Made by a program: the position numbers and the translations under genes. Below are positions 21,401 through 27,948 of a stretch of 64,000 nt of DNA, one piece after another. Under the pieces are notes generated by a model, which was not told the DNA's origin, did no database searches, and saw only the letters and a program-made list of their open reading frames with translations. The first letter of the stretch is position 1. Each line of letters starts with the position of its first letter. Source of the stretch: Diadophis punctatus similis (taxonomy: Eukaryota > Chordata > Lepidosauria > Squamata > Dipsadidae); contig JALIGW010000016.1 in the NCBI GenBank assembly GCA_023053685.1, positions 4,534,001 through 4,598,000 on the forward strand, written 5' to 3'.

Positions 21401-21691
21401 CAGTTAACACATCCTTTGCAACTAGAACGGTGTCAAGTTTAATCTTCCATCACACCTAAACAGAGGCATCTAAGAATTGGTCGTGCAAACTCAGATCATT
21501 TCCTGCAGTATGTGGAGTTGTGCAACTTACTAATCCCCATTGTTTCTCTCCTTAGATGTGGCGATATGATTGTTGCTGTCAATGGACTTTCAACCATGGG
21601 CATGAGCCATTCAGCGCTGGTCCCTATGTTAAAGGAACAGAGAAATAAAGTAACATTAACTGTTATCTGCTGGCCAGGAAGTCTTGTATAA
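68..21691 (+). CDS. LNX2: LNX2, ligand of Numb protein X 2 (E3 ubiquitin ligase with RING and four PDZ domains), complete, nine coding exons
   Basis: Joined exons: 68-462, 5242-5489, 7446-7645, 11698-12066, 13909-14052, 16068-16245, 16942-17173, 18643-18801, 21556-21691. They total 2061 nt and 686 residues; the mammalian protein is about 690. Visible parts: N-terminal cysteine/histidine motif (C19, C22, H26, H32); RING at 46-83 with C46, C49, C61, H63, C66, C69, C80 and Asp83 as last ligand (C3HC3D); C-terminal zinc motif C110, C116, H128, C133; NPAF at 204-207; PDZ1 about 227-315 (loop LGIS 241-244); PDZ2 about 334-416 (LGIK 347-350); PDZ3 about 463-550 (LGMT 475-478); PDZ4 about 596-683 (WGFS 607-610). 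The C-terminus, SLV, resembles a class I PDZ ligand. Known role of the family: cytoplasmic E3 ligase scaffold that binds Numb through the NPxF/Y motif and acts on Notch signalling. The LNX2-type NPAF (LNX1 has NPAY) and near-identity of the RING region support LNX2 over LNX1. All introns are GT-AG with consistent phases and there is no internal stop. Bases 1-67 would be 5' UTR; where that exon begins cannot be judged. Confidence 0.97.
463..1411. other. Start of LNX2 intron 1, no recognisable element
   Basis: AT-rich intronic sequence with a short (TGCC)n run at about 525-542. The two short opposite reading frames here are unlike any protein I know and lie within the intron. Confidence 0.6.
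1859..2006. mobile_element. hAT-like MITE, 148 bp, nested in LINE
   Basis: Ends are related inverted repeats (cagctgtgggttgcta and ttagaacccatcactg). The 8-bp duplication gtccaatc flanks it at 1851-1858 and 2007-2014, and the LINE reads on across it. Internal GAACCGGTAGC motifs are shared with other copies in the window. Confidence 0.8.
2052..2295. mobile_element. hAT-like MITE, about 244 bp, nested in LINE
   Basis: Ends ggggtgaaattcag and gaatttcacccctgg are inverted repeats. The duplication gctgaccc lies at 2044-2051 and 2296-2303. The internal part (aatggagattttgcaatatcc repeats, GGCGTGG-type motifs) is the reverse complement of the type found at 37487-37794. Confidence 0.8.
2731..2994. 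other. Intron 1 sequence, nothing recognised
   Basis: AT-rich sequence between two LINE fragments, with no element end or coding signal visible. Confidence 0.5.
2995..3129. repeat. (AATAG)n microsatellite
   Basis: About 26 units of the pentamer gaata, with two shortened units near 3020 and 3045. It sits exactly at the 3' end of the minus-strand CR1 fragment that follows, the arrangement known for snake CR1-L3 ('Snake1') LINEs, which seed this motif. Confidence 0.95.
3130..3665 (-). mobile_element. CR1-L3 ('Snake1'-type) LINE 3' fragment
   Basis: On the minus strand the sequence encodes the C-terminal end of a CR1 ORF2 (segments such as [21 protein letters not shown] and the [12 protein letters not shown] block), then a 3' UTR ending in attctttattggccaag and the AATAG array. 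Frame is kept for 68 codons only. The element is truncated at its 5' end near 3665. Confidence 0.85.
4259..4427. repeat. Pyrimidine-rich tract, (TCCTC)n/(TTTTC)n
   Basis: About 170 bp of almost pure C and T on the + strand, in variable CCTCT, TTTTC and ccctac units. It is a strong purine/pyrimidine strand asymmetry inside intron 1. Confidence 0.9.
4630..4930. mobile_element. Inverted pair of Penelope-like terminal fragments
   Basis: The arm at about 4650-4725 (minus sense) and the arm at about 4837-4925 (plus sense) are imperfect reverse complements. Each contains CTGATGA-like and GAAAC blocks around a short stem (acctagttgggc), then AAAGCTCAGAGAGCACCAAG. The family resembles vertebrate Penelope-like ends, whose terminal repeats can carry hammerhead ribozymes. 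The family call is inference. Confidence 0.4.
5242..5489 (+). CDS. LNX2: LNX2 coding exon 2: end of zinc motif, linker with NPAF Numb-binding motif
   Basis: The acceptor tctctag ends at 5241 and the donor gtgagt starts at 5490. The exon encodes residues 132-214 plus one base of codon 215. It supplies C133 of the C-terminal zinc motif, then a low-complexity acidic linker, then NPAF at 204-207, the motif expected to bind the Numb PTB domain. The linker is the least conserved part of the protein compared with mammalian LNX2. Confidence 0.95.
5540..5643. mobile_element. Foldback MITE, 104 bp, near-perfect palindrome
   Basis: Starts caggggtctccaaccttggc and ends with its reverse complement, with about 50-bp arms and almost no loop. 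Near-duplicate flanks ctttaaag (5532-5539) and ctttaaat (5644-5651). It begins only 50 bp after the exon 2 donor. Six more members of this family occur in the window. Confidence 0.85.
5690..6058. mobile_element. hAT-like element, right end intact
   Basis: The right end accggtaggaacccacccctg matches the other copies. The interior has the family's repeated cttctgcgcatgcgcagaagc blocks with two NRF1-like 12-mers at 5813-5824 and 5895-5906. No matching left end is seen, so it is probably 5' truncated; the left border is approximate. Confidence 0.7.
6059..6128. repeat. (ATGT)n microsatellite
   Basis: About 15 tgta units directly after the hAT-like right end and before a LINE 3' end, in intron 2. 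Confidence 0.95.
6129..6215 (-). mobile_element. LINE 3'-terminal fragment
   Basis: On the minus strand it reads ttgcctagagtcacctctagg...gatgggcagcatataag, the common 3' end of L2/CR1-type elements, followed by the tetranucleotide array as tail. Confidence 0.55.
6690..7007 (+). mobile_element. Degenerate L2/CR1-type LINE 3' end
   Basis: Contains the recognisable run tggttcccagagtcac...gatgggcaccatataaattt and an (AAAC/AAAT)-rich tail ending near 7007. The upstream part is only weakly LINE-like, so the left border is approximate. Confidence 0.5.
7446..7645 (+). CDS. LNX2: LNX2 coding exon 3: first part of PDZ1
   Basis: The acceptor gggcag ends at 7445 and the donor gtacat starts at 7646. It encodes residues 215-281, ending in phase 0. 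It holds the [13 protein letters not shown] lead-in and the PDZ1 carboxylate-binding loop LGIS (241-244), followed by the GGN turn and the [12 protein letters not shown] strand typical of PDZ domains. Confidence 0.95.
7804..9078. mobile_element. hAT-like element, 1275 bp
   Basis: Starts cagtggtgaaatcctcccgg and ends aatttcacatttcacatcta, with the 8-bp duplication ggccagaa at 7796-7803 and 9079-9086. The interior has no transposase frame. It contains a (GAAA)/(GGGA) purine tract at about 7974-8060, a foldback MITE at 8143-8234, and (CCACACCCACC)-type repeats at 8910-9010. It is a composite, non-autonomous element in intron 3. Confidence 0.75.
8143..8234. mobile_element. Foldback MITE, 92 bp, nested in hAT-like element
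   Basis: Starts caggagtctccaaacttagt and ends with the near reverse complement. The flanks ctttaaat/atttaaat match at 7 of 8 positions. Same family as 5540-5643. Confidence 0.75.
9160..9654. mobile_element. hAT-like fragment with internal tandem duplication
   Basis: The right end ggtagcatttcaccactg is typical, with GAACCGG motifs inside. A unit beginning aagctacacaactgactcct occurs at about 9197 and again near 9342, an imperfect duplication of about 145 bp. No left end or target duplication was found. Confidence 0.55.
9655..11697. other. Rest of LNX2 intron 3, no element recognised
   Basis: Mostly AT-rich unique sequence with a C run at about 11108-11119. The pyrimidine tract and acceptor of exon 4 are at its end. 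I see no reading frame or repeat end that I can name. Confidence 0.55.
11698..12066 (+). CDS. LNX2: LNX2 coding exon 4: end of PDZ1 and most of PDZ2
   Basis: The acceptor ctttcag ends at 11697 after a good pyrimidine tract. The donor gtaaag starts at 12067. It encodes residues 282-404, phase 0 at both ends. It completes PDZ1 ([10 protein letters not shown]), then a short linker, then PDZ2 with the loop LGIK (347-350) and the GLAAQDGRL and VLAINGHDL segments. Confidence 0.96.
12550..13055 (+). mobile_element. L2/CR1-type LINE 3' end
   Basis: Encodes the RT C-terminal tail ([41 protein letters not shown] blocks) in one frame to about 12791. The 3' UTR follows (ttgtaagccgccctgagtcc) and ends in an (AAAT)n tail. 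It is in intron 4, in sense with LNX2, and looks younger than the copy at 1412. Confidence 0.85.
13416..13833. mobile_element. MITE with CAGGTAGTC ends, 418 bp
   Basis: Starts caggtagtctttgacttatg and ends cgttaagcgaagactgcctg, an imperfect inverted repeat. The interior repeats motifs such as gttgttaagtgaat and cacatgac. No clear target duplication. It ends 75 bp before LNX2 exon 5. A decayed relative may lie at about 19460-19640. Confidence 0.65.
13909..14052 (+). CDS. LNX2: LNX2 coding exon 5: last strand of PDZ2 and PDZ2-PDZ3 linker
   Basis: The acceptor tctgcag ends at 13908 and the donor gtaagt starts at 14053. It encodes residues 405-452 in phase 0. Residues 405-416 ([12 protein letters not shown]) close PDZ2. 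The remainder is a Ser/His/Gln-rich linker that differs from the mammalian sequence more than the domains do. Confidence 0.94.
14053..15207. other. Start of LNX2 intron 5, nothing recognised
   Basis: AT-rich sequence with short A and C homopolymers and no element ends that I can name. Confidence 0.5.
15208..15909 (-). mobile_element. Helitron-like non-autonomous element, 702 bp
   Basis: On the minus strand it starts TCTCTATATATAAAAGCC after an A and ends GGTACCCAGCTACTAG before a T. This fits the Helitron pattern of TC start, CTRR end and insertion between A and T. The interior holds three copies of a unit of about 130-148 bp (ttaatataaggcaactggca at 15366, 15514 and 15644). No replicase or helicase frame is present. 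Confidence 0.55.
16068..16245 (+). CDS. LNX2: LNX2 coding exon 6: first part of PDZ3
   Basis: The acceptor tttgtag ends at 16067 and the donor gtaaag starts at 16246. It encodes residues 453-511 plus one base. It includes a CVTC pair (457-460) before PDZ3 and the PDZ3 loop LGMT (475-478). A (GGAT)n array begins only about 27 bp after the donor. Confidence 0.95.
16270..16385. repeat. (GGAT)n then (GGAA)n array
   Basis: About 22 GGAT units followed by about 6 GGAA units, starting 27 bp after the exon 6 donor of LNX2. Polymorphism here could affect spacing in the 696-bp intron 6. Confidence 0.95.
16505..16830. mobile_element. hAT-like element, left end only
   Basis: The left end cagtggtgggttcctaccgg is clear, and the interior shares the gcatgcacggaagcaaaat blocks with 5690-6058. 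No right inverted repeat is seen, so the right border is approximate. Confidence 0.65.
16942..17173 (+). CDS. LNX2: LNX2 coding exon 7: end of PDZ3 and linker to PDZ4
   Basis: The acceptor acccag ends at 16941 and the donor gtaaga starts at 17174. It encodes residues 512-588 plus two bases. It holds the [11 protein letters not shown] strand and the HSEAVAMLK helix of PDZ3, then an acidic linker and the [20 protein letters not shown] segment that is well conserved in LNX proteins. Confidence 0.95.
17379..17622 (-). mobile_element. tRNA-derived SINE
   Basis: The minus strand begins gagccacgatggcacagagg (A-box-like), has a B-box-like ggcagttcaaatc, then the family body (gggtaaaatgaggaccca, ttgttgggggcaatatgctga) and a (gctctt)n-type tail. 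Same family as 33721-33951. Confidence 0.85.
17677..18134. mobile_element. hAT-like element, 458 bp, 'GGCGAACC' subfamily
   Basis: Starts ccatgatggcgaacctatgg and ends aatggttcgccattactt, flanked by acctatag at 17669-17676 and 18135-18142. The interior is GC-rich with an NRF1-like 12-mer at 18010-18021. The long frame across it is compositional. It lies in intron 7. Confidence 0.85.
18643..18801 (+). CDS. LNX2: LNX2 coding exon 8: first part of PDZ4
   Basis: The acceptor tccacag ends at 18642 and the donor gtaagg starts at 18802. It encodes residues 589-641 plus two bases, including the PDZ4 loop WGFS (607-610) and the [11 protein letters not shown] segment. Confidence 0.95.
18897..19366. 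mobile_element. Foldback MITE split by a hAT-like element
   Basis: The two halves, 18897-18926 and 19289-19366, are parts of the same foldback family as 5540-5643. Outer flanks ctcaagtc and ctcaagac match at 7 of 8 bases. Confidence 0.75.
18927..19288. mobile_element. hAT-like element, 362 bp, nested in foldback MITE
   Basis: Starts cagtggttcccaaccttttt and ends acaggttgggaaccactg. The flanks cgttaaga and tgttaaga match at 7 of 8 bases. Repeated cgcgtaccacctgg motifs lie inside. It is younger than the foldback element it interrupts. Confidence 0.8.
20008..20132. repeat. Purine-rich (AG) tract
   Basis: About 125 bp almost free of C and T on the + strand (ggagggg, gagaaag units), in intron 8. 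Confidence 0.85.
20903..21389. mobile_element. Tc1/mariner-type MITE, 487 bp, with TA duplication
   Basis: Starts ccgtatttttctgagtataa and ends actccgaaaaatacgg, flanked by TA at 20901-20902 and 21390-21391. The interior has an imperfect tandem duplication of about 150 bp (ccagctcttac...ggcttgcagg..., twice). No transposase frame. It ends 166 bp before LNX2 exon 9. Confidence 0.75.
21556..21691 (+). CDS. LNX2: LNX2 coding exon 9: end of PDZ4 and stop codon
   Basis: The acceptor ccttag ends at 21555. It encodes residues 642-686 and stops at TAA 21689-21691. The [13 protein letters not shown] strand and [11 protein letters not shown] helix complete PDZ4. The protein ends in SLV, a possible class I PDZ ligand. 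Confidence 0.96.
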
Positions 21692-22403
21692 CGAGCAAAG
21701 AACATATACATTGGTTGAAGCAGCTTTTTTTTTTTTAATAGCTGGCTCGACTTTTTCAGGCAAAGCTGTGGTTCTCCCCCCTCCCCCTTTTCTACTAATG
21801 CAGCTGGTAATAAGCTGGGCCAAAAAATTGCTACCTTCATATTTGACAAATGTGTGTAAACAGGGGGTGCGTGGGAAAGGAAGATTTTTTTAACTGTGCT
21901 GTGTTCTTCCCATCCTAAAGTAGCCATTTCTATCAAGTTTTGTTTATTATTATTTTGTTTATTTCCCATCATTGTGGTATCCATGTGCATATACATCAGT
22001 TTGTAGTGGGGGCAGGATTGCATCTAGCCTGGGTGCCAACATGCTGGCATGTTAGCTACCTGCTAGGCCAATCTCTGCATTGTTAAACACAGATGCAAAT
22101 GTATAACCTGGAGACAGCAGGTTAACAACGAATGACACGTAAGGCCTTCTACATAAGAGATGGTTATCCTGTAAGGTGCTTCCTATTTAGGTTTTCAGCT
22201 TTGATCACCGAAGGCACACCTGGAACCCTCTGTTTCAATTGTTAAAATGTGTTGCTGCGTGAAGATTTAATAGATTAAGGTCTACATATTTTTTCCTACA
22301 TTTCAGTATTCTTCTGTTTATATGAGAGCCTGAGCAATTCTTTGTGCTATGACTGCCACATAGAAGCTGCAGGAAGTAATTCCATGTAGCACATGCTCCA
22401 TAT

Positions 22404-22509
22404 CAGAGGTCTTCAAACTTGGCAACTTTAAGATTTGTGCACTTCAATTCCCAGAATTCTGGGAGTTGAAGTCCACAAGTCTTAAAGTTGCCAAGTTTGA
22501 AGATCTGTG
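22404..22509. mobile_element. Foldback MITE, 106 bp, in the LNX2 3' UTR
   Basis: Starts cagaggtcttcaaacttggc and ends with its reverse complement. The perfect duplication ctccatat flanks it at 22396-22403 and 22510-22517. In LNX2 mRNA it would form a hairpin of about 50 bp. Confidence 0.85.
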
Positions 22510-22917
22510 CTCCATATAATAGTCTTAACCCACAAGAAGGCCCACTGCCCCAAGGTTACAGTTGGTTTTCTGTTATCAAATGCATTGGGCAGCAGGGAAT
22601 GGTGGAAAGAAAGAAAGAAAATGGTTGTCAGCCATTGCCCAACAAAAGTATTTATGGCATCGTAATTATAATGTGCCAATTTGTTTCTGGCTACATGTAA
22701 ATCAGCAAGCCCATGTTTCATATGAAGCATGACAGTAGCTTGTAAGAACCCCTGGTAGCATAAATAGTTGCCTCAAGGCTGAAACTGCAGTCAGTATTAT
22801 TACGTATCTAAGGCATGCACTGATGCATGACCAACCTATGAAAGCAGCATCAGATGCAGAGCAGTGCTTTGCTTATAGGCAGGTATCTTTTGTGATAATT
22901 CCAAATCCTGTAATCTG

Positions 22918-22923
22918 AATAAA
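22918..22923 (+). promoter_or_regulatory. Candidate proximal poly(A) signal AATAAA of LNX2
   Basis: AATAAA lies about 1.23 kb after the stop codon and is followed by a T/G-rich tract (tgtctgcattttctgttttg). This is the best-placed signal for a short 3' UTR. Confidence 0.5.
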
Positions 22924-23075
22924 TTATGAGAACTTGCCATTATGTCTGCATTTTCTGTTTTGCATAATTTATTCCTCCATTAAGTCTTCATTGTGTATTT
23001 TGCATTATCATTGGGCAAGGCATGGGGTACAGTGGAGCTTCTTGCCACAGGAAGCTTGGCTCACCCATTCCCCGA

Positions 23076-24010
23076 CTTTCAAGATTCATAAAATAATAGG
23101 GCAAGAAGGGACATTGGAGGATTTCTAGGCTAACTGGAATGAATAACCAACCATTCTTTGAGAACCTCTAGAGATAGAGCACTCATAACTCCAGGAATCA
23201 GGTCATAATCAGGATATTCTTCCTAATTTTAAATGTGGATCTCTCTTTGTGGAGCTTCCAGCTTTCAGTTCTTGTCTGATCCTCTGGCGCTATGAGGAAT
23301 AAATGTACATCCTCTTCCCTATGTTAGCCCTTCTGGCATTGTAAATTTTTGGGTCTCCCCTTAGCCTTATCTTCTTTAGGATAAACATCCCCTGTCCTTC
23401 CAATTGTTCTTGATAGGACTTAATTGCCAAACCCCTCATCATCTCTTGTACTTCTTTCCAATTCCGGTACTGTGGCAGCCAATCCCAGATACATTATTCT
23501 AGTTGTAATCTGATTAGGCCAGCACATGATATAACAGTCATTTCCCACAATCTCAAGATTATATCTCTGTTGATGCAGCCTAAGGTGGCACTGGTTCTTT
23601 GGGCAGTTGCAGCACATTGTTGGCTCTTACTTAATCTGCGGTCTACCAGTTCACCCAGATCCTTCTCACCAATACTACTTTCAAAACAAATACCACTGGT
23701 ATTGTACTTGTGCATCTGGTTTTTTTCCCTCCTTAATTGCAGAACCTTACATTTCTGACCATTGAACTGAATTTCATTGAAAGGGCTCATTATACAAATG
23801 AATACCCTTTGAACCTTGAGCTGGTCTTTTAATGTATTACCAGTCTCTCCTCTCTGCAAATCTGCTTAGCATCCGTTCTATAGCTTGCCTAAGTCATTTA
23901 TAACAATGCTGAAGAATGCTAGGTCCAGAATAGAATAGATCCCCTTGATCAACTAAGGACCATGACTTGGGTACTTTTGTTCAACCAACAGTGAATCCAT
24001 CTGATAATAG
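23076..24010 (-). mobile_element. CR1 LINE 3' fragment, old
   Basis: The minus strand encodes the CR1 RT C-terminal region (EIQFNGQKCKVLQL-like, EKDLGELVDRRLSKSQQCA and LGCINRDIILRL-like blocks) with decay. The 3' UTR on the left side includes the agtccaa-type end near 23076. Borders are approximate. Confidence 0.75.
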
Positions 24011-24348
24011 TCAATTCCAGAACAGTTCTAGTTTATGTAAAGAAAAGCCATGGTCAACTTTATCAGACTGAGGAGCATTGAACCAAATATATTTCTTTAA
24101 CCATAAGGTCCAGATTTTTTTAAAGTAAAAGGATAGTACCGGTAGTGATAAGTGAAAGTGAAGGTACAGAATGTACATTGACACTTCATGAAGTGTATAC
24201 AATTGTTAGAGTAGATACAATATAAATTCTTTCAAAAGAATGATGCTTTAATGAAAATCTGCCACTTATGTATATATAACTTTATTTGCCTATTACAGTT
24301 CTTGGAAAATGGTCATTTAGGTCCTGCCAGTTCTCTCTTTCACTAGGG

Positions 24349-24719
24349 CAGTGATGGCAAACCTATGGCACGGGTGCCACAGGTGGCACGCGGAGCCATA
24401 TCTGCTGGCACGCGAGCCATTGCCCTAGCTCAGCTCCAGCGCGCATGTGCGTGCCCACCAGCTGATTTTTGGCTTGCGCGGAGGCTCTGGGTGGGCGATT
24501 TCAGCCTCCAGAGGGCCTCCGGGGTGGCGGGGGAGAGCATTTTGGGCTATACTGGGCCCACTGGAAGTTGGGAAATGGGGGAGGGGGGTCATGCACACAT
24601 GCGCAGGGGTGTGGGGCAAGTGGGGGGCTTTGAATTATGGGTGTGGGCACGCATGGGCGTGCGATAGCGCGTGCACGCACTATTTTGGCACCCGAGGAAA
24701 AAAAGGTTCGCCATCACTG
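24349..24719. mobile_element. hAT-like element, 371 bp, 'GGCGAACC' subfamily
   Basis: Starts cagtgatggcaaacctatgg and ends ggttcgccatcactg, with the perfect duplication cactaggg at 24341-24348 and 24720-24727. The GC-rich interior resembles 17677-18134 and 40117-40543. Confidence 0.9.
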
Positions 24720-24978
24720 CACTAGGGAGATTTAATAGCAGAAACCTAGCTAATTAAGGTGTATGTTTTGTAGACTTCATAGTCCCTTTCAAAAGAGCAA
24801 AACTTTATGTGCGTCTCAATATTCCTAATCCCTACAAAATGTATTTGAACTTCTTTCCATCCCGACTGTGTTCCCTGAGTAGGACCAAAGCCTACTTTTT
24901 TAAAAAAAAATAATAATGAACTGCAATAATTGGATTATTTTTTTGAATATTTCATGTGTAAAGGGGGTTGTACCCTTC

Positions 24979-24984
24979 AATAAA
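24979..24984 (+). promoter_or_regulatory. Candidate distal poly(A) signal AATAAA of LNX2
   Basis: AATAAA in an AT-rich unique stretch 3.3 kb after the stop codon. If used, the long 3' UTR would include a CR1 fragment and a hAT-like MITE. RNA data would be needed to choose between the two sites. Confidence 0.35.
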
Positions 24985-24999
24985 ATGTAATGTGGGTAT

Positions 25000-27300
25000 G
25001 AAAACAGTGCTGGCAACAGTAGCAAAAATTAATTGGGGGTGACATTAGTTTGATCTGCAATATTAACATGCATTGATAATTGCCGTCCAAAGTGAATGTT
25101 TTGCTATGTAAAAAAACGTTTTTCTAAAAACCATTTTTACACTTTATACCGCAGCTAATTGTAGCTTTCTTGTGTGTCTTATATGCAAAAGCTGAGAAAT
25201 AATTTAGAAAAGGGAAAAACTATTACTAGGAGTGCTATGTTATAATTTCAGGAAGTCTAATGGGGAGAAGGAACCCGACACCCATAACTGGGAGAAAGAA
25301 TGGTATTTTCCCCTCGTTATTTTGTCTCCTGATAAAAGCCCAGATGCCTTTACCTAAAATGCTGAAACAACCTATGGAGTCGTTTCCTTAATTATTTACC
25401 TTCTCTGAGCTGAGGACAGCTAGTTTGTTTTATACACAGATTCACACTTACATTTTACACAAGACAAACCTCTATTGTAGGTAGTGGGACAATATGGACA
25501 TCCTTTTGTAAAGCACTCAATGTTGGCTTTCAAATGAATCCAGGTTTCCTCTGCAAAAGTCATTTGGCCTACTTGAAAGTAGTCTAATTCATAATGGTTG
25601 AGTACGTTTAGAATGATCTGTGTATTATAATGCTAGTATTACTTATCTGAGAATGTATTTTACCCTCACATCTATCTAATATGGGCATGCATTTTTCCTG
25701 CCTCCCTTCAACTCCCATGTTTGAAACATTCTAATATGAAATAATATGGCATGTCTTTTTGAGTACTTTGCTCTAAAGAAAGCGGTAAGACTTTGATTTT
25801 TTTTAAAAACCCAACACAGCAAATATGATTTTACTTCTGTCCCGTGCAATGCAAAATCTTACGCTTTCACACTGTACATCCATACAGTATTACTGTGTTT
25901 AATAATATCCATCAAGGATGGGAGTTTATTCAGCCCAATCAGAACTGCAGTGAAAATTCCCTGTTTGTACACAGACCAAAGTCCAAAGAACTTCCTGGGG
26001 TTGCCTAAGGAATGTTGTATCTTCATGAATTTTTTCTAACGGTCTCTGATGCTATATTGCATGTTGCTTTTGGAATTCTCTGTTTCAAAAGCAATTGATG
26101 TGATACATAGGAGGTGGTACTACCATTGCAAAACTTTTCACATTCTAGTAGGTTATTGCTACTATGTATGTAGCCTTCCATATTTGCTGTAATAAAATGG
26201 CCCACCTTCCTAAAGAATCCCATTGTGAAATCCCTTGAAGATGGGATACACTTCAGGACCCAGCAGCCACAGCAGTCAGGATTATGAAGAGAGAAATATG
26301 GCTATGGATAAGAGGATATCACTGTAAAATAGAGAGCTGGCATGATGAAGTCAGTGTTGTACCATCATTATGGACACATTCAAGATGGAAAGATTGAGGG
26401 TTAAGCCTTAATGTTTGTACAATAATAAGCAACTATTTTCCCTTCCTTGAGTGAATGATGGGATATAATTTTTCGGCTTTAACTTTGTAAACAAAGCATT
26501 GCATTTTATTGCAAGTTACCCTAAAGGCTAATGAGGAACATAGTTGTCCTGTATTCAACACATGCCATTTGAAATTAGGCCATTGCACTGAATGCTCAGG
26601 CGAAACCATCATCTCATGTAGTGGCAAAGAGTACCATAGACTTTGTGCTAGGATTTTGTACTATCGATTACCATCTCTATTAATAGAAGCTGGTACCAGG
26701 TTGATTCTCTTATCCTTGCCCTATTTTTTTGTTGACATGTTATTTCAATTTCCTTATTATTCTCATGTATATCATTGGGTTGGTTCTTTAGTGCCTTCTG
26801 TCTTAAACTATACCATACAGTGAATTCCAGTGCTGTGGTATTAACTGAAGGATAAGAGAAAAATAAAAATGAGTTTTCCTTTTGCAGTGGTGTATGGTCT
26901 TTTATAATGTTCTTCTCTCACTGGTGAGCCAAGTCTACTTGAACCTTCAAGTGCATCTCAGTTCTTTAACACAATCATGACTTTATTGAGCTTCCTGCTA
27001 CTATGATATGTATGTTTTAGCCATAACACTTTATTACATATACTGTATATTGGCTTATATATTCAATTCAAACTAGTGAATTGAAGAAATTCCATTGTTG
27101 CTCCTATCTCTTCTTGCATGGATGAAATCCACCATATGGAGTACCAGTGTGGTATAATACTTAACAGAACTCCATAGCTCAGCTTCAATGAATAAGATAT
27201 GCTTCTTGGTTGAAACACTCTGTTCATGGATGTTGATATATTAAATTCCATAAGTCTACTTTGGTCTTACATGCTGGGATGGATAAAGCACCCTCAGAAT
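25000..27300. other. Unique AT-rich sequence downstream of LNX2
   Basis: No element end, splice pattern or known protein could be recognised. AATAAA-like strings near 26862 exist without other support. Part could belong to a longer LNX2 3' UTR. Confidence 0.45.
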
Positions 27301-27322
27301 TCAGCAGTTTTATGGTCTAGTT

Positions 27323-27457
27323 CAGGGGTAGGCAAAGTTGGCTCTTCTATGACTTGTGGACTTCAACTCCCAGAATTTCTGTGCCAATCATGCTAACTTA
27401 GGAATTCTGGGAGTTGAAGTCCACGAATCATAGAAGAGCCAACTTTGCCTATCCCTG
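27323..27457. mobile_element. Foldback MITE, 135 bp
   Basis: Starts caggggtaggcaaagttggc and ends with its reverse complement around a loop of about 25 bp. The flanks gtctagtt and gtcaagtt match at 7 of 8 bases. Confidence 0.8.
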
Positions 27458-27948
27458 GTCAAGTTAATAATGTTTGTACAGGGCGTGGACATCACCTCCT
27501 CACAGGTTAATTATTCTAGTTATTCTATCCCCATTTAAAAATAACCCATGTATTGTATGAAAGGACCATTTTTATTTTGAAATTAATATATGGCCTAAAC
27601 AGCCCCAACTTGCCTCTTGTTCACATGATGGTGATACCATTGTTTCCTTGGTCCATAATTTCAGCAATCTTATTTCACTGTGTGTTCCACAGAATCTAAT
27701 CTTGGCTACAAAGCAATGGCACAGTTTGGTTTTTATCAAATTTCTTTTTCATAGGGGCAGTCTGGCTTTGGTCATTGTTGGTAAATTTGTGGCTCAGATG
27801 ACGTGCATGAAGAGGGAATGCATTTTAGGAAGACAGTAGAAAAAAAATCAGTGCTTCAAAATTTTGAGCAGGTAATGTATCAATAGCATATAGCACATTC
27901 AGTTAGTCAAACCAGGTAGTAATGATCAATGGTCAGCAATAGCAATGG

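Larger units (their letters stand above)
21692..22945 (+). other. LNX2: Probable LNX2 3' UTR (proximal form)
   Basis: This sequence follows the stop codon, is mostly non-repetitive, and ends near a canonical AATAAA with a T/G-rich downstream stretch. It contains one foldback MITE at 22404-22509. The end point is inferred from the poly(A) signal only. Confidence 0.6.
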
